NCBI RefSeq assembly: GCF_002002725.1
Contig: NZ_MUNW01000051.1
Coordinates: forward strand, 1-64,000
Direction: 5' to 3'
DNA length: 64,000 nt
Source of the DNA: Sinorhizobium sp. A49
Lineage (GTDB): Bacteria > Pseudomonadota > Alphaproteobacteria > Rhizobiales > Rhizobiaceae
The notes under the pieces were generated by a model. The model was not told where the DNA came from. It did no database searches and worked only from the letters and a program-made list of their open reading frames with translations. This document shows, piece by piece, positions 34,718-42,373 of the stretch (position 1 is the first letter of the stretch; every line of letters starts with the position of its first letter). The translations under genes and the position numbers were made by a program.

Positions 34718-35454
34718 CGGCGATTTCGCTCAAAAACCTCGATATTTTCTACGGCGAAGCGCACATCACGCACGACGTCAATCTCGAGATTGCCGATGGC
34801 GAGAGCTTCGCCCTCGTTGGTGAAAGCGGCTCGGGCAAGTCAACCGTGCTGAAGGCGATCGCGGGCCTTGCGCCCGAGTGGACCGGCGAAATCAACGTCT
34901 TCGGCAAACCGCGCAGCCATGGCATCGACCGCGCCTTCTCCCGCCAGTGCCAGATGGTGTTTCAGGACCCCTACGGCTCGCTTCATCCGCGCAAGACTGT
35001 CGATGCCACACTCGGCGAGGCGCTGACGATCCACGGTATCGGCGATCGCAGTGCGCGCATCGAAGAGGTGATGTCCTCTGTCGGCCTCGACCGGAAATTC
35101 CGTTTCCGCTTTCCGCACCAGCTCTCCGGCGGCCAGCGCCAGCGTGTCGCCATCGCCCGCGCACTGATGCTGAAGCCGAAGGTGCTCCTGCTCGACGAGC
35201 CGACATCGGCGCTCGACGTCTCGGTGCAGGCGGAAATCCTCAACCTGCTCAAGCGCCTGCGGCAGGAGCAGAACCTGACTTTCCTCATGGTCACCCACAA
35301 CCTGCCGGTCGTTTCCTTCCTCTGCGACCGGCTGGCCGTGATGCGGCAGGGCCGCATCGTCGAGGTGGCCGATGTTGCCGACCTCAAGCGTGGCGACCTC
35401 AAGGACCCCTATTCGCGCGAACTGATGCACATCAGCGCAGCGCACGCGAATTAA
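34714..35454 (+). CDS. Peptide-type ABC transporter ATP-binding protein (DppF type)
   Basis: A 246-residue ATPase. ATG 34714 overlaps the previous stop (ATGA); an in-frame ATG at 34702 is possible. Walker [10 protein letters not shown], signature QLSGGQRQRVAIARALMLKP, Walker [19 protein letters not shown], switch VTHNLPVVSFL. The tail HISAAHAN is short. It follows DppD and precedes the GAF protein by 18 bases. Confidence 0.92.
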   Translation: MTAISLKNLDIFYGEAHITHDVNLEIADGESFALVGESGSGKSTVLKAIAGLAPEWTGEINVFGKPRSHGIDRAFSRQCQMVFQDPYGSLHPRKTVDATLGEALTIHGIGDRSARIEEVMSSVGLDRKFRFRFPHQLSGGQRQRVAIARALMLKPKVLLLDEPTSALDVSVQAEILNLLKRLRQEQNLTFLMVTHNLPVVSFLCDRLAVMRQGRIVEVADVADLKRGDLKDPYSRELMHISAAHAN

Positions 35455-35472
35455 TCAACATCCCAAGGACAT

Positions 35473-35982
35473 ATGATGAACAGTGAACAGATCGCTGCCG
35501 CGTTGGCTGAATTCGACGCGGCGATTGCAAGGGAAACCGACGCGGACGCCATCTGGGGTGCGCTTCAGACGCTTTGCCGCCAGGTGATCGGCGCCAAGCT
35601 CTTCACGATCATGACCGTCGACATGGTCAACGAAGTCGCCCGCCGCGCCTATACTTCGCATGCCGAGGAATACCCGACCTCCGGTACCAAGCCGATCCGC
35701 TACGACAGCTGGTTCGACATCGTTCACAAGGCGCATCAGACCTTCGTCGCCAACACCATTGTCGACATCTCAAAGGTGTTCGGCGACCACGAGACGATCT
35801 GGGCGCTCGGCTGCGGCTCGGTTGCCAACATCCCCGTCGTCGTCGGCGGCGAACTGCTCGGAACCGTCAATTGCCTCGACGTCGAGCATCACTACACGCC
35901 GGAGCGCGTTGCCCTGTCGAAGCATCTGGAACTGCCTGCCAAGCTGGCGTTTCTCGCTGCCGCCCGGTCAGACAAGAACTGA
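35473..35982 (+). CDS. GAF domain protein in a transporter operon
   Basis: A 169-residue protein forming one GAF domain. QIAAALAEFDAAIARETDADAIWGALQTLCRQVIGAKLFTIMTVD opens the fold, and ALGCGSVANIPVVVGGELLGTVNCLDVEHHYTPERVALSKHLELPAKLAFLAAA closes it. ATG 35473 (ATGATG) is preceded by AAGGAC. It is the last gene of the operon, followed by a bidirectional terminator. Its role is not known; a GAF protein could be a small-molecule sensor or an enzyme (compare the free-Met sulfoxide reductase group), but no catalytic Cys cluster is evident. Confidence 0.85.
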   Translation: MMNSEQIAAALAEFDAAIARETDADAIWGALQTLCRQVIGAKLFTIMTVDMVNEVARRAYTSHAEEYPTSGTKPIRYDSWFDIVHKAHQTFVANTIVDISKVFGDHETIWALGCGSVANIPVVVGGELLGTVNCLDVEHHYTPERVALSKHLELPAKLAFLAAARSDKN

Positions 35983-35989
35983 TCTTTCG

Positions 35990-36018
35990 AGACCGGGGGC
36001 ATCCATTGCCCTCGGTCT
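35990..36018. terminator. Bidirectional terminator hairpin
   Basis: AGACCGGGGGC (35990-36000) pairs with GCCCTCGGTCT (36008-36018) with one G-T pair and a 7-base loop. It lies between the GAF gene (plus) and the ATPase gene of the next operon (minus); plus-side continuation is TTGACCTCTGTTT. Confidence 0.7.
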
Positions 36019-36029
36019 TGACCTCTGTT

Positions 36030-37121
36030 TCAGCGACCGATCGCCATTCCGGTCTGCTTCAGGAAGAAATGCATCTTCTGCGCCTCGATCGGCACCTCGA
36101 TCGTGTCGTCCGGCCGGACAGGCGATGCCGCGTGGATCTGCCCTGTGAAGGTCGCTTGCCCCACCCTTCCGAGCGCCAGCGTATGGGGGCCTAGCGGCTC
36201 GATATCACGCACCTGTAGCGTGAGCCTCGGCGCATCAACCTCCGACGACATCGTGTGCTCCGGACGAATACCGAGCACGACCGCCTGACCGACAAAAGCA
36301 CCGAGCTTGTCAGCACGAGCGTCCGGAATCTTGACAGCGATACCCTCATCCGCCCTGAACCACAGCCCGCCATCACCGCGTTCGAGCAGCCCTTCGACGA
36401 AATTCATGCTCGGCGCCCCGATGAACGCAGCAACGAACAGATTGCTCGGCGCCTCGTAGAGCGTGATCGGGTCAGCCGCCTGCTCGATGCGTCCCTGGTT
36501 CATGACGACAACGCGGTCCGCCATCGTCATGGCCTCGACCTGATCGTGGGTGACGTAGACCGCGGTCGTCTGAAGCCGTCGGTGCAGCAGTTTGATTTCC
36601 GTGCGCATTTCAATGCGCAGTTTGGCGTCGAGGTTCGACAGCGGCTCATCGAACAGGAAGACATCCGGCTGGCGCACAATCGCGCGTCCGATCGCGACGC
36701 GCTGGCGCTGGCCACCGGACAGGGCGCTCGGCTTGCGGTTAAGGTAAGCGCCCAGGTTGAGAATGCGGGCCGCCTCGGCGACGGACTTTTCAATATCGGC
36801 CTTCGCCGTGCCCCGTACCTTCATGCCGTAGCCGATATTCTCCGCCACCGTCATATGCGGGTAGAGCGCGTAATTCTGGAACACCATCGAGCAGTTGCGC
36901 AGGCCCGGGCGCAAGTCGGTGACATCACGTTCACCGATCCGCACGGTGCCAGAAGAAGCCGTCTCAAGACCCGCGATCATGCGCAGAGTGGTCGTCTTGC
37001 CGCAACCGGACGGTCCGACGAGAACGACGAATTCCCGGTCGGCAATTTCAAGATCGAGCGGCGGGATAACGGTGACGCTACCGAAGGACTTGGTGATCTG
37101 CTCCAACCGGACCTGGGACAT
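36030..37121 (-). CDS. Sugar ABC transporter ATP-binding protein, UgpC/MalK type
   Basis: A 363-residue CUT1 ATPase. Walker A VGPSGCGKTTT (about 37-46), signature LSGGQRQRVAIGRAIVRQP, Walker B VFLFDEPLSNLDAKL, switch VTHDQVEAMTMADR, and a TOBE-like C-terminal domain (LVQ..RPEHTMSSEVDAPRLTLQVRDIEPLGPHTLALG). ATG 37121 (MSQVRLEQITKSFG) was chosen over earlier in-frame ATGs. It is the last gene of the deoxyribose-type operon, 195 bases after the binding protein and its hairpin. Confidence 0.93.
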   Translation of the reverse strand: MSQVRLEQITKSFGSVTVIPPLDLEIADREFVVLVGPSGCGKTTTLRMIAGLETASSGTVRIGERDVTDLRPGLRNCSMVFQNYALYPHMTVAENIGYGMKVRGTAKADIEKSVAEAARILNLGAYLNRKPSALSGGQRQRVAIGRAIVRQPDVFLFDEPLSNLDAKLRIEMRTEIKLLHRRLQTTAVYVTHDQVEAMTMADRVVVMNQGRIEQAADPITLYEAPSNLFVAAFIGAPSMNFVEGLLERGDGGLWFRADEGIAVKIPDARADKLGAFVGQAVVLGIRPEHTMSSEVDAPRLTLQVRDIEPLGPHTLALGRVGQATFTGQIHAASPVRPDDTIEVPIEAQKMHFFLKQTGMAIGR

Positions 37122-37240
37122 GCTGACGCCTTTTCTCATGACGATGGCCGGCGCGAAAAGCCGCCGGGATACTGCATGTTTCCGCAAATCGACATCGATT
37201 TGAGCAAATATGCAGCAGGTTTCAAGCGTTACGGTGTCTA

Positions 37241-37265
37241 CGACCGGGGCGGTGTGTCCCGGTCG
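37241..37265 (-). other. Hairpin after the sugar-binding protein
   Basis: CGACCGGG (37241-37248) pairs with CCCGGTCG (37258-37265). A competing pairing of CGGGGCGG (37245-37252) with CCGCCCCG (37281-37288) is possible. It is 51 bases after the binding-protein stop; no U-tract. Confidence 0.45.
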
Positions 37266-37316
37266 CAGGAATTAGGAAGCCCGCCCCGATCGTTTCGGAG
37301 CGGACACTCGATCTTC

Positions 37317-38771
37317 TTACTTCTGCGGCAGGCCCATCGATGCGCGATAGGCAGCGAGCTGCTTGTCGCGACCGAATTCGTCCGTCAGCTTGTTCCACTG
37401 CTCGGCGACGCTATCGAGCGCCTGTTGCGGCGTGACCTCGCCGGCAAGCGCCTTGGAGAGTTCGATCTCGAGCACTTCGGTGTAGGAGAAATAACCCGGC
37501 AAGCGCATGTCGAGGGCGATGTTCTTCGCGGTCACCGCGTCCTTCTGCGCCCCCAGGTATTCCTTGGCTTCACGCTCGGAGAAGATCTTCGACCAGAGGT
37601 CGAGATTGGTCGTGTGCGAGATGCGATAGGGATTGACGCCGGTACCGCCGGTGATCGCCGCCTGGCCGGAGACGGCAGGGCTCGACAGATACTGGATGTA
37701 GTTCCAGGCGGCCTCCTGCTTGGTCGACGATGCGGGCACCGCCGCCTGCCAACCGCCGAAGGCCATGAACGACGTCTGTACGACGTGGTCGAACTTGTCC
37801 CACTTCTTGGTCTTGTAGTTCCAGATCTCGTCCGAGCCCGGCAACGATGCCGAGCCGACACTGCCTGCCACCTTCGACTGCTTCGGGTCGGCGCCGATGA
37901 CGCCGGTATCGCCCCAGCCGATCGACTCGGCGACCTGGCCGCCGGCAAAGGCCGCGTTCACTTCGCCGAAGGAGAAGTTGAGGGCGTTCGGCGGAGCGAG
38001 CTTCGATGCGCGGATATATTCCTCGAGGCCGCGGACCCAGCCTGGATTGTTGACCTGTGCATCCATCGTGTCCGGATCGAAGAACATGCCACCCGGATTG
38101 TCGGGATGGCTGGTATAGCCGGCGACGTGACTGAAGAGGAACCAGAACTGCTGACCACCGCGACGGAAGGCTTCCGCCGTTCCCCACAGGTTGTTGGTGG
38201 GTTGGTTGAAGTATTCGGCGATGTCGAGATACTGCTTCCAGGTCTTCGGCGGCGCCAGATCGTAGCCGTACTTGTCCTTGAAGGCCTTCTGGTTGTCGGC
38301 GTTCTCGAACAGGTCGATGCGGTAGCTGTAGGTATGGGCGTCACCGTCCATCGTCTGCGACAGGATCTTGCCGTTCCAGACCATCAACTGCTCGCGATAA
38401 ACAGGTGCGATATCCTCCCAGTCGGCGCCCTTCTGCATGTCAGCCGGCATTTCCGACAGGAAATCGGTAAAGTCCGGCGCCCAGGCTGGCGCAAAGGCGA
38501 TGACGTCGAAGGCATCTTCACCGGATGTCAGCGACGTGACGATTTTCGGATAGAGTTCCGACCACGGAAACTCGACGACCTTCACCTTGCCGCAGGTCTT
38601 TTCCTCCCAACCCTTGGCCGCGAGTTGCAGCGCGGACGCGATATAGGGTCCGGTCTGCGTGGTCGCCGTCAGTTCGACGCCGGTATAATCGGGGTCGCAT
38701 CCGAGTGCCGTGCCGGTGCTTGCCATGGCAAGAACACCCAGCGACGCTGATGTCAGTAGCAGTTTCCTCAT
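37317..38771 (-). CDS. Sugar ABC transporter substrate-binding protein (CUT1)
   Basis: A 484-residue periplasmic protein with signal peptide MRKLLLTSASLGVLAMASTGTALG. Family 1 features: LTATTQTGPYIASALQLAAKGWEEKTCGKVKVVEFPWSELYPKIVTSLTSGEDAFDVIAFAPAWAPDF, AFAGGQVAESIGWGDTGVIGADPKQSKVAGSVG, and a C-terminal AYRASMGLPQK. It is larger than most maltose-type proteins. ATG 38771 has AAGGGAGGAAAG upstream. It lies between the MalG-type permease and the ATPase. Ligand is unknown; the neighbouring kinase and DeoC suggest a pentose or deoxypentose compound. Confidence 0.92.
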   Translation of the reverse strand: MRKLLLTSASLGVLAMASTGTALGCDPDYTGVELTATTQTGPYIASALQLAAKGWEEKTCGKVKVVEFPWSELYPKIVTSLTSGEDAFDVIAFAPAWAPDFTDFLSEMPADMQKGADWEDIAPVYREQLMVWNGKILSQTMDGDAHTYSYRIDLFENADNQKAFKDKYGYDLAPPKTWKQYLDIAEYFNQPTNNLWGTAEAFRRGGQQFWFLFSHVAGYTSHPDNPGGMFFDPDTMDAQVNNPGWVRGLEEYIRASKLAPPNALNFSFGEVNAAFAGGQVAESIGWGDTGVIGADPKQSKVAGSVGSASLPGSDEIWNYKTKKWDKFDHVVQTSFMAFGGWQAAVPASSTKQEAAWNYIQYLSSPAVSGQAAITGGTGVNPYRISHTTNLDLWSKIFSEREAKEYLGAQKDAVTAKNIALDMRLPGYFSYTEVLEIELSKALAGEVTPQQALDSVAEQWNKLTDEFGRDKQLAAYRASMGLPQK

Positions 38772-38812
38772 TCTTTCCTCCCTTGAATGAATTGTTGCCG
38801 AAAAACAGGTCG

Positions 38813-39841
38813 TTATTTGATCGCCCCCAGCAGCAGACCGGAGCGCATGAGCCGGCTGAGAAGCCCGGCCATGACCATCATCGGAATGATCGCCACCAGG
38901 GCGGCTGCGGAAATCGCCCACCATTCGTCGCCGCGCTGGCTGTTCTGGCCGGCAACGAGGATCGGCAGCGTCTGCCATCTCGAATTGGTCAGGAACAGCG
39001 CGAAAAGGAACTCGTTCCAGACGAAGGCAAGCGTGATCATGAAAGTCGCGATCAACCCCGGCTTCGACATCGGCAGGACGATGCCGAAGAAGATGCGCCA
39101 TGTGGGCACGTTGTCGACCATGGCAGCCTCTTCGACCTCCACCGGCAGCGCCTCGAAGAAGTCGCGCATCAGCCAGATCACGATCGGCAGCGAGAAGGCG
39201 ATGTAGGCAAAGGTCAGGCCGATGTAGCTGTCGACCAGCTTGAAGCCGAGTTTGCCCATCTCGGTGTACATCAGATAGAGCGCAAAGGCGGCCACGATCG
39301 GTGGGAACATGCGCTGGCTGACGAACCAGAAGACGATATCGTTGTTGCCAAGCTCAGGCCCCGGAAGCCGGAAGCGGCTTGAGAACACCGCCAGGACCAG
39401 GGCGGCGATGAAGGCGTAGATCAGCGAGATCCCCTGCCCGAAGCCGAGCACATTGCGACCGAGCAGAAACCCGCCGAAGGCGATGACGACGAAGATCAGC
39501 GCTGACAGCAGCCGGAAGCGGAACGTAAATCGTACCAGCGCATAGGCTGCCATCGCGCCGATACCGGTCGCGAGCACCGATGCCGAAAGACCGATGATCG
39601 TCGAAGCCAGGAACGTGTTGAAGAATTGGCCGCGTTGGCCGGACAGAAGCTCACGCCAGGCCGTCAGGCTCGGCTCGAAATCGACGAAGGGCAGATAGGT
39701 CGGCCCTCCGACGACGGCGATCGGTGTCTTGAAGGATGTGATCAGGACCCAATAGAGCGGAAAGAACGTGATGGCGAGCCAGACAAGGCAGCCGCCGAGC
39801 GCGATCCAGCGCCGTTTTCCCTTGAGAGTGCGCACGCTCAT
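38813..39841 (-). CDS. Sugar ABC transporter permease, MalG type
   Basis: A 342-residue permease, longer than the usual 280, with six predicted helices. The EAA loop is EVEEAAMVDNVPTWRIFFGIVLPMSKPGLIATFMIT. An extra stretch in the middle (ALIFVVIAFGGFLLGRNVLGFGQGISLIYAFIAALVLAVFSSRFRLPGPELGNNDIVFWFVSQRMFPP) accounts for the length. It overlaps the MalF-type permease by four bases and lies 41 bases before the binding protein. Confidence 0.92.
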   Translation of the reverse strand: MSVRTLKGKRRWIALGGCLVWLAITFFPLYWVLITSFKTPIAVVGGPTYLPFVDFEPSLTAWRELLSGQRGQFFNTFLASTIIGLSASVLATGIGAMAAYALVRFTFRFRLLSALIFVVIAFGGFLLGRNVLGFGQGISLIYAFIAALVLAVFSSRFRLPGPELGNNDIVFWFVSQRMFPPIVAAFALYLMYTEMGKLGFKLVDSYIGLTFAYIAFSLPIVIWLMRDFFEALPVEVEEAAMVDNVPTWRIFFGIVLPMSKPGLIATFMITLAFVWNEFLFALFLTNSRWQTLPILVAGQNSQRGDEWWAISAAALVAIIPMMVMAGLLSRLMRSGLLLGAIK

Positions 39842-40716
39842 TTGTGCTTCTCCAGATACGGCTTGAGGATGGCGAGATAGACGAGGCCGATCACCGTGAT
39901 GACGATCAGGAAAAGGAACGACAGCGCCGAGGTGTAGCCGAGATTGAACTTCTTGAAGCCCTCCTGGTAGGCAAAGAGCGTCAGCGTCTCGGTCGAGATG
40001 CCAGGTCCGCCACCCGTCATAACGAAGACCGTATCGATGATCTTGTAGCTCTCGATCAGGCGGATGAAGACGACGGCGACCGAGATCGGCAGGAGCATCG
40101 GAAAGGTGATGTCACGGAACTGCTGCCAGGGCGTGGCGTTTTCGAGCGCGGCCGCCTCATAGACATCATCCGGCAGGGTCTGCAGCCCGGCGAGCAGCAT
40201 GAGGATGACGAAGGGCGTCCATTGCCAGACCTCGACGGCGATGATCGAGCCGAGCGCCCAGCTCGTCTGTGTCAGAAACGGCAGATTGGGAAAGCCGAGC
40301 GCGCTCATCAGTTCGTTGAGCGGACCCATCGTCGGGTTGAGCACCTGGCGGGCAATCAGCGCTGCGGCAACGGGCGCGACAAGCATCGGCAAGAGAAAGC
40401 TGACGCGAAAGATGCCCTCGCCCGGCACCCGGGAATTGAGCGCAAGCGCGACGGAAAGACCGATCACATATTGCAGGCCGACGGAAATGAAGGCGATCAG
40501 CGTTGTCGTCCCGGTCACGTGCCAGAAGCGTGGGTTCTGCAACAGATCAGCATAATTACCGAAACCGACGAAACGCGCCGGCATCGGCGGCACGAGGCGC
40601 ATGCTCATGAAGCTGGTGGTCAGCGAATAGATCAACGGAAAGATTGAGATCACCAGAACGATGATCAGGGCGGGCCAGATGAAGAAGTGCTTGATCGGAT
40701 CGTTGCGCGTCGTCAT
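39838..40716 (-). CDS. Sugar ABC transporter permease, MalF/UgpA type
   Basis: A 292-residue permease. The loop VYEAAALENATPWQQFRDITFPMLLPIS is the EAA motif; six hydrophobic helices are visible from FFIWPALIIVLVISIFPLIYSLTTSF to FLIVITVIGLVYLAILKPYL. It overlaps the kinase (ATGA, four bases) and the MalG-type permease (four bases). Tight coupling suggests one unit. Confidence 0.92.
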   Translation of the reverse strand: MTTRNDPIKHFFIWPALIIVLVISIFPLIYSLTTSFMSMRLVPPMPARFVGFGNYADLLQNPRFWHVTGTTTLIAFISVGLQYVIGLSVALALNSRVPGEGIFRVSFLLPMLVAPVAAALIARQVLNPTMGPLNELMSALGFPNLPFLTQTSWALGSIIAVEVWQWTPFVILMLLAGLQTLPDDVYEAAALENATPWQQFRDITFPMLLPISVAVVFIRLIESYKIIDTVFVMTGGGPGISTETLTLFAYQEGFKKFNLGYTSALSFLFLIVITVIGLVYLAILKPYLEKHK

Positions 40717-41645
40717 GCAGCCGCCCCTTGCGCGAGGAGAGCCTCGATCTCCGCAAGCGTCGGCATGGCAGGCGCCGTGCCGCGACGGGTGACCGAGATC
40801 CCGGCCGTCGCACAGCCGAAGCGCGCCGCATCGACCGGTGCCAGCCCTCGCGCCAAGGCTGCTGAAAACCCGCCGACGAAGGCATCGCCCGCACCGGTCG
40901 TGTCGATCACCGGGCCGCTTGCCATCGCCGGGACGAAAACCGACTGGCTCTGATTGTGGAGAAGAACGCCTCTTTCGCCGAGCGTGATCAGTGCCGACTT
41001 TGCGCCCTTTTTCAGAAGCGCATCACCCGCCCGCCGTGCATCGTCAGCCGTGGCAAGCGCAAAACCAACGAGTGCCGCCGCTTCGGTCTCATTCGGGACG
41101 ATGTAATCGCAAAGCGGATAGATCGCATCCGGGAAAGGTTCCGCCGGCGCCGGATTGAAGACAGTAACGACGCCTGCCGCATGTGCAATTTCCAGCGCTC
41201 GCTGGGCGGCGGCCGCAGGCTGCTCCAACTGCGTCACGAAGATACGCGATGCTTCGATCGTATCCCGCGCCGCCTCGACATCGTCGATGCCGATCGAGCC
41301 GGCCGCGCCGGGATAAACGATGATGGCGTTCTCGCCATTCTGATCGTTGACGTAGATGAAGGCGGCGCCGGTCGGTAGGTCGTCCATCTGGACGATCTTC
41401 GGCGTCACGCCCGCCTCGGCATAGGTGCGAAGCGCCATATCTCCGAAGGTATCGCGTCCGATTTTCGAGATGAAGGATACCGGACTGCCGGCACGTGCCG
41501 CCGCAACCGCCTGGTTCGATCCCTTGCCGCCGGGCCCGACCGAGAAGCCGCTCCCGGTAATCGTTTCGCCGACAACGGGCATACGCCGCGCCAGATAGGC
41601 CGTATCGGCCACGAAGATCCCGAGGATCGAAACACCAACCTTCAT
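40713..41645 (-). CDS. PfkB/ribokinase family sugar kinase
   Basis: A 310-residue carbohydrate kinase. The PfkB signatures are GPGGKGSNQ at 38-46 and DTTGAGDAFVGGF, with the catalytic Asp254. The start MKVGVSILGIFVADTAYLA matches ribokinase-like proteins. Ribokinases and deoxyribokinases cannot be told apart by eye, but the downstream deoC and aldehyde dehydrogenase favour 2-deoxyribose phosphorylation to deoxyribose 5-phosphate. It overlaps the MalF-type permease by four bases and follows the RbsD/FucU gene. Confidence 0.88.
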   Translation of the reverse strand: MKVGVSILGIFVADTAYLARRMPVVGETITGSGFSVGPGGKGSNQAVAAARAGSPVSFISKIGRDTFGDMALRTYAEAGVTPKIVQMDDLPTGAAFIYVNDQNGENAIIVYPGAAGSIGIDDVEAARDTIEASRIFVTQLEQPAAAAQRALEIAHAAGVVTVFNPAPAEPFPDAIYPLCDYIVPNETEAAALVGFALATADDARRAGDALLKKGAKSALITLGERGVLLHNQSQSVFVPAMASGPVIDTTGAGDAFVGGFSAALARGLAPVDAARFGCATAGISVTRRGTAPAMPTLAEIEALLAQGAAA

Positions 41646-41765
41646 TCCTGCCTCCCCTGGTCACACCGCTGCGAGGGACGAGCGGAGATCCAAGATAAAT
41701 TTCACGCGTTCGGATGTAGTGGCGATCAGCTCGGAGAGCCGACGCGCAGGCGGACCTATGGTCAG

Positions 41766-42221
41766 TCAGGTCGCTTCAGGTGGAATGACGCCCTTGGTGA
41801 AAAGGAAGCAGCCATAAAAGCGCGTCTCACCGGTGGTAATGACGCAATAGGCCTTCTTGGCTTCTTCATAAAAGGCGAAGCGTTCGATGCCGTACATCGG
41901 CGCGGGCTTGCCCTCGGCGCGATCGATTTCGGCCTGGACTTCCTGTTGCACAGCGGGAACTTCGCTCGGCGCGCCCATGATCTCCATGCGGCCTGCCGAC
42001 GGCTGCAGTGGCGTGTCGAGGGGAAGGACCGACAGAACCGCCTTCACGGCGCGGGCAGCAGAGACATTGTCGATCCGCAAAAGCTTGCCAAGCGTGGTCT
42101 GCCTGGCAATGGCATCGGACGGAAAATTGGTGTCGGAAATGATCAGCGTATCGCCGTGCCCCATCGAGCGAAGCGCGTGCAAAACATCGGCATTGAGTGC
42201 CGGGTCCAGATTCTTCAGCAT
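41766..42221 (-). CDS. RbsD/FucU family sugar mutarotase
   Basis: A 151-residue member of the RbsD/FucU family, which interconverts anomers or pyranose/furanose forms of ribose or fucose. The start MLKNLDPALNADVLHALRSMGHGDTLIISDTNFP holds the conserved His and Asp (GHGD) near 24-27. Later, YGIERFAFYEEAKKAYCVITTGETRFYGCFLF is family-like. ATG 42221 has GGAGGAGGG seven bases upstream; a TTG six bases earlier is possible. It is 152 bases after the aldehyde dehydrogenase stop and 120 before the kinase. Confidence 0.88.
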   Translation of the reverse strand: MLKNLDPALNADVLHALRSMGHGDTLIISDTNFPSDAIARQTTLGKLLRIDNVSAARAVKAVLSVLPLDTPLQPSAGRMEIMGAPSEVPAVQQEVQAEIDRAEGKPAPMYGIERFAFYEEAKKAYCVITTGETRFYGCFLFTKGVIPPEAT

Positions 42222-42373
42222 GGACAACCCTCCTCCAGACGCCGGCTCGCATGCTTTCGAGTGGCGCGAAACTCAGTGACGCCATGGCGGCGCCACCTCT
42301 CCCAAATCAACCCTACAACGTTGCAGTCGTTACATTCTCGGGCCGGCTCCCCCCGCCCCGAGATCTGGAACCC

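Noticed and set aside
36255-38750. Long open frame (831 codons) on the plus strand, antisense to the sugar-binding protein and ATPase
   Set aside because: It runs opposite to clear family genes in GC-rich DNA, where antisense frames stay open by codon bias; its translation is Arg-rich and without recognisable motifs.
42337-42362. CTCGGG/CCCGAG stem-loop after the aldehyde dehydrogenase
   Set aside because: Only six pairs with a long loop and no U-tract; too weak to call a terminator or an operon break.
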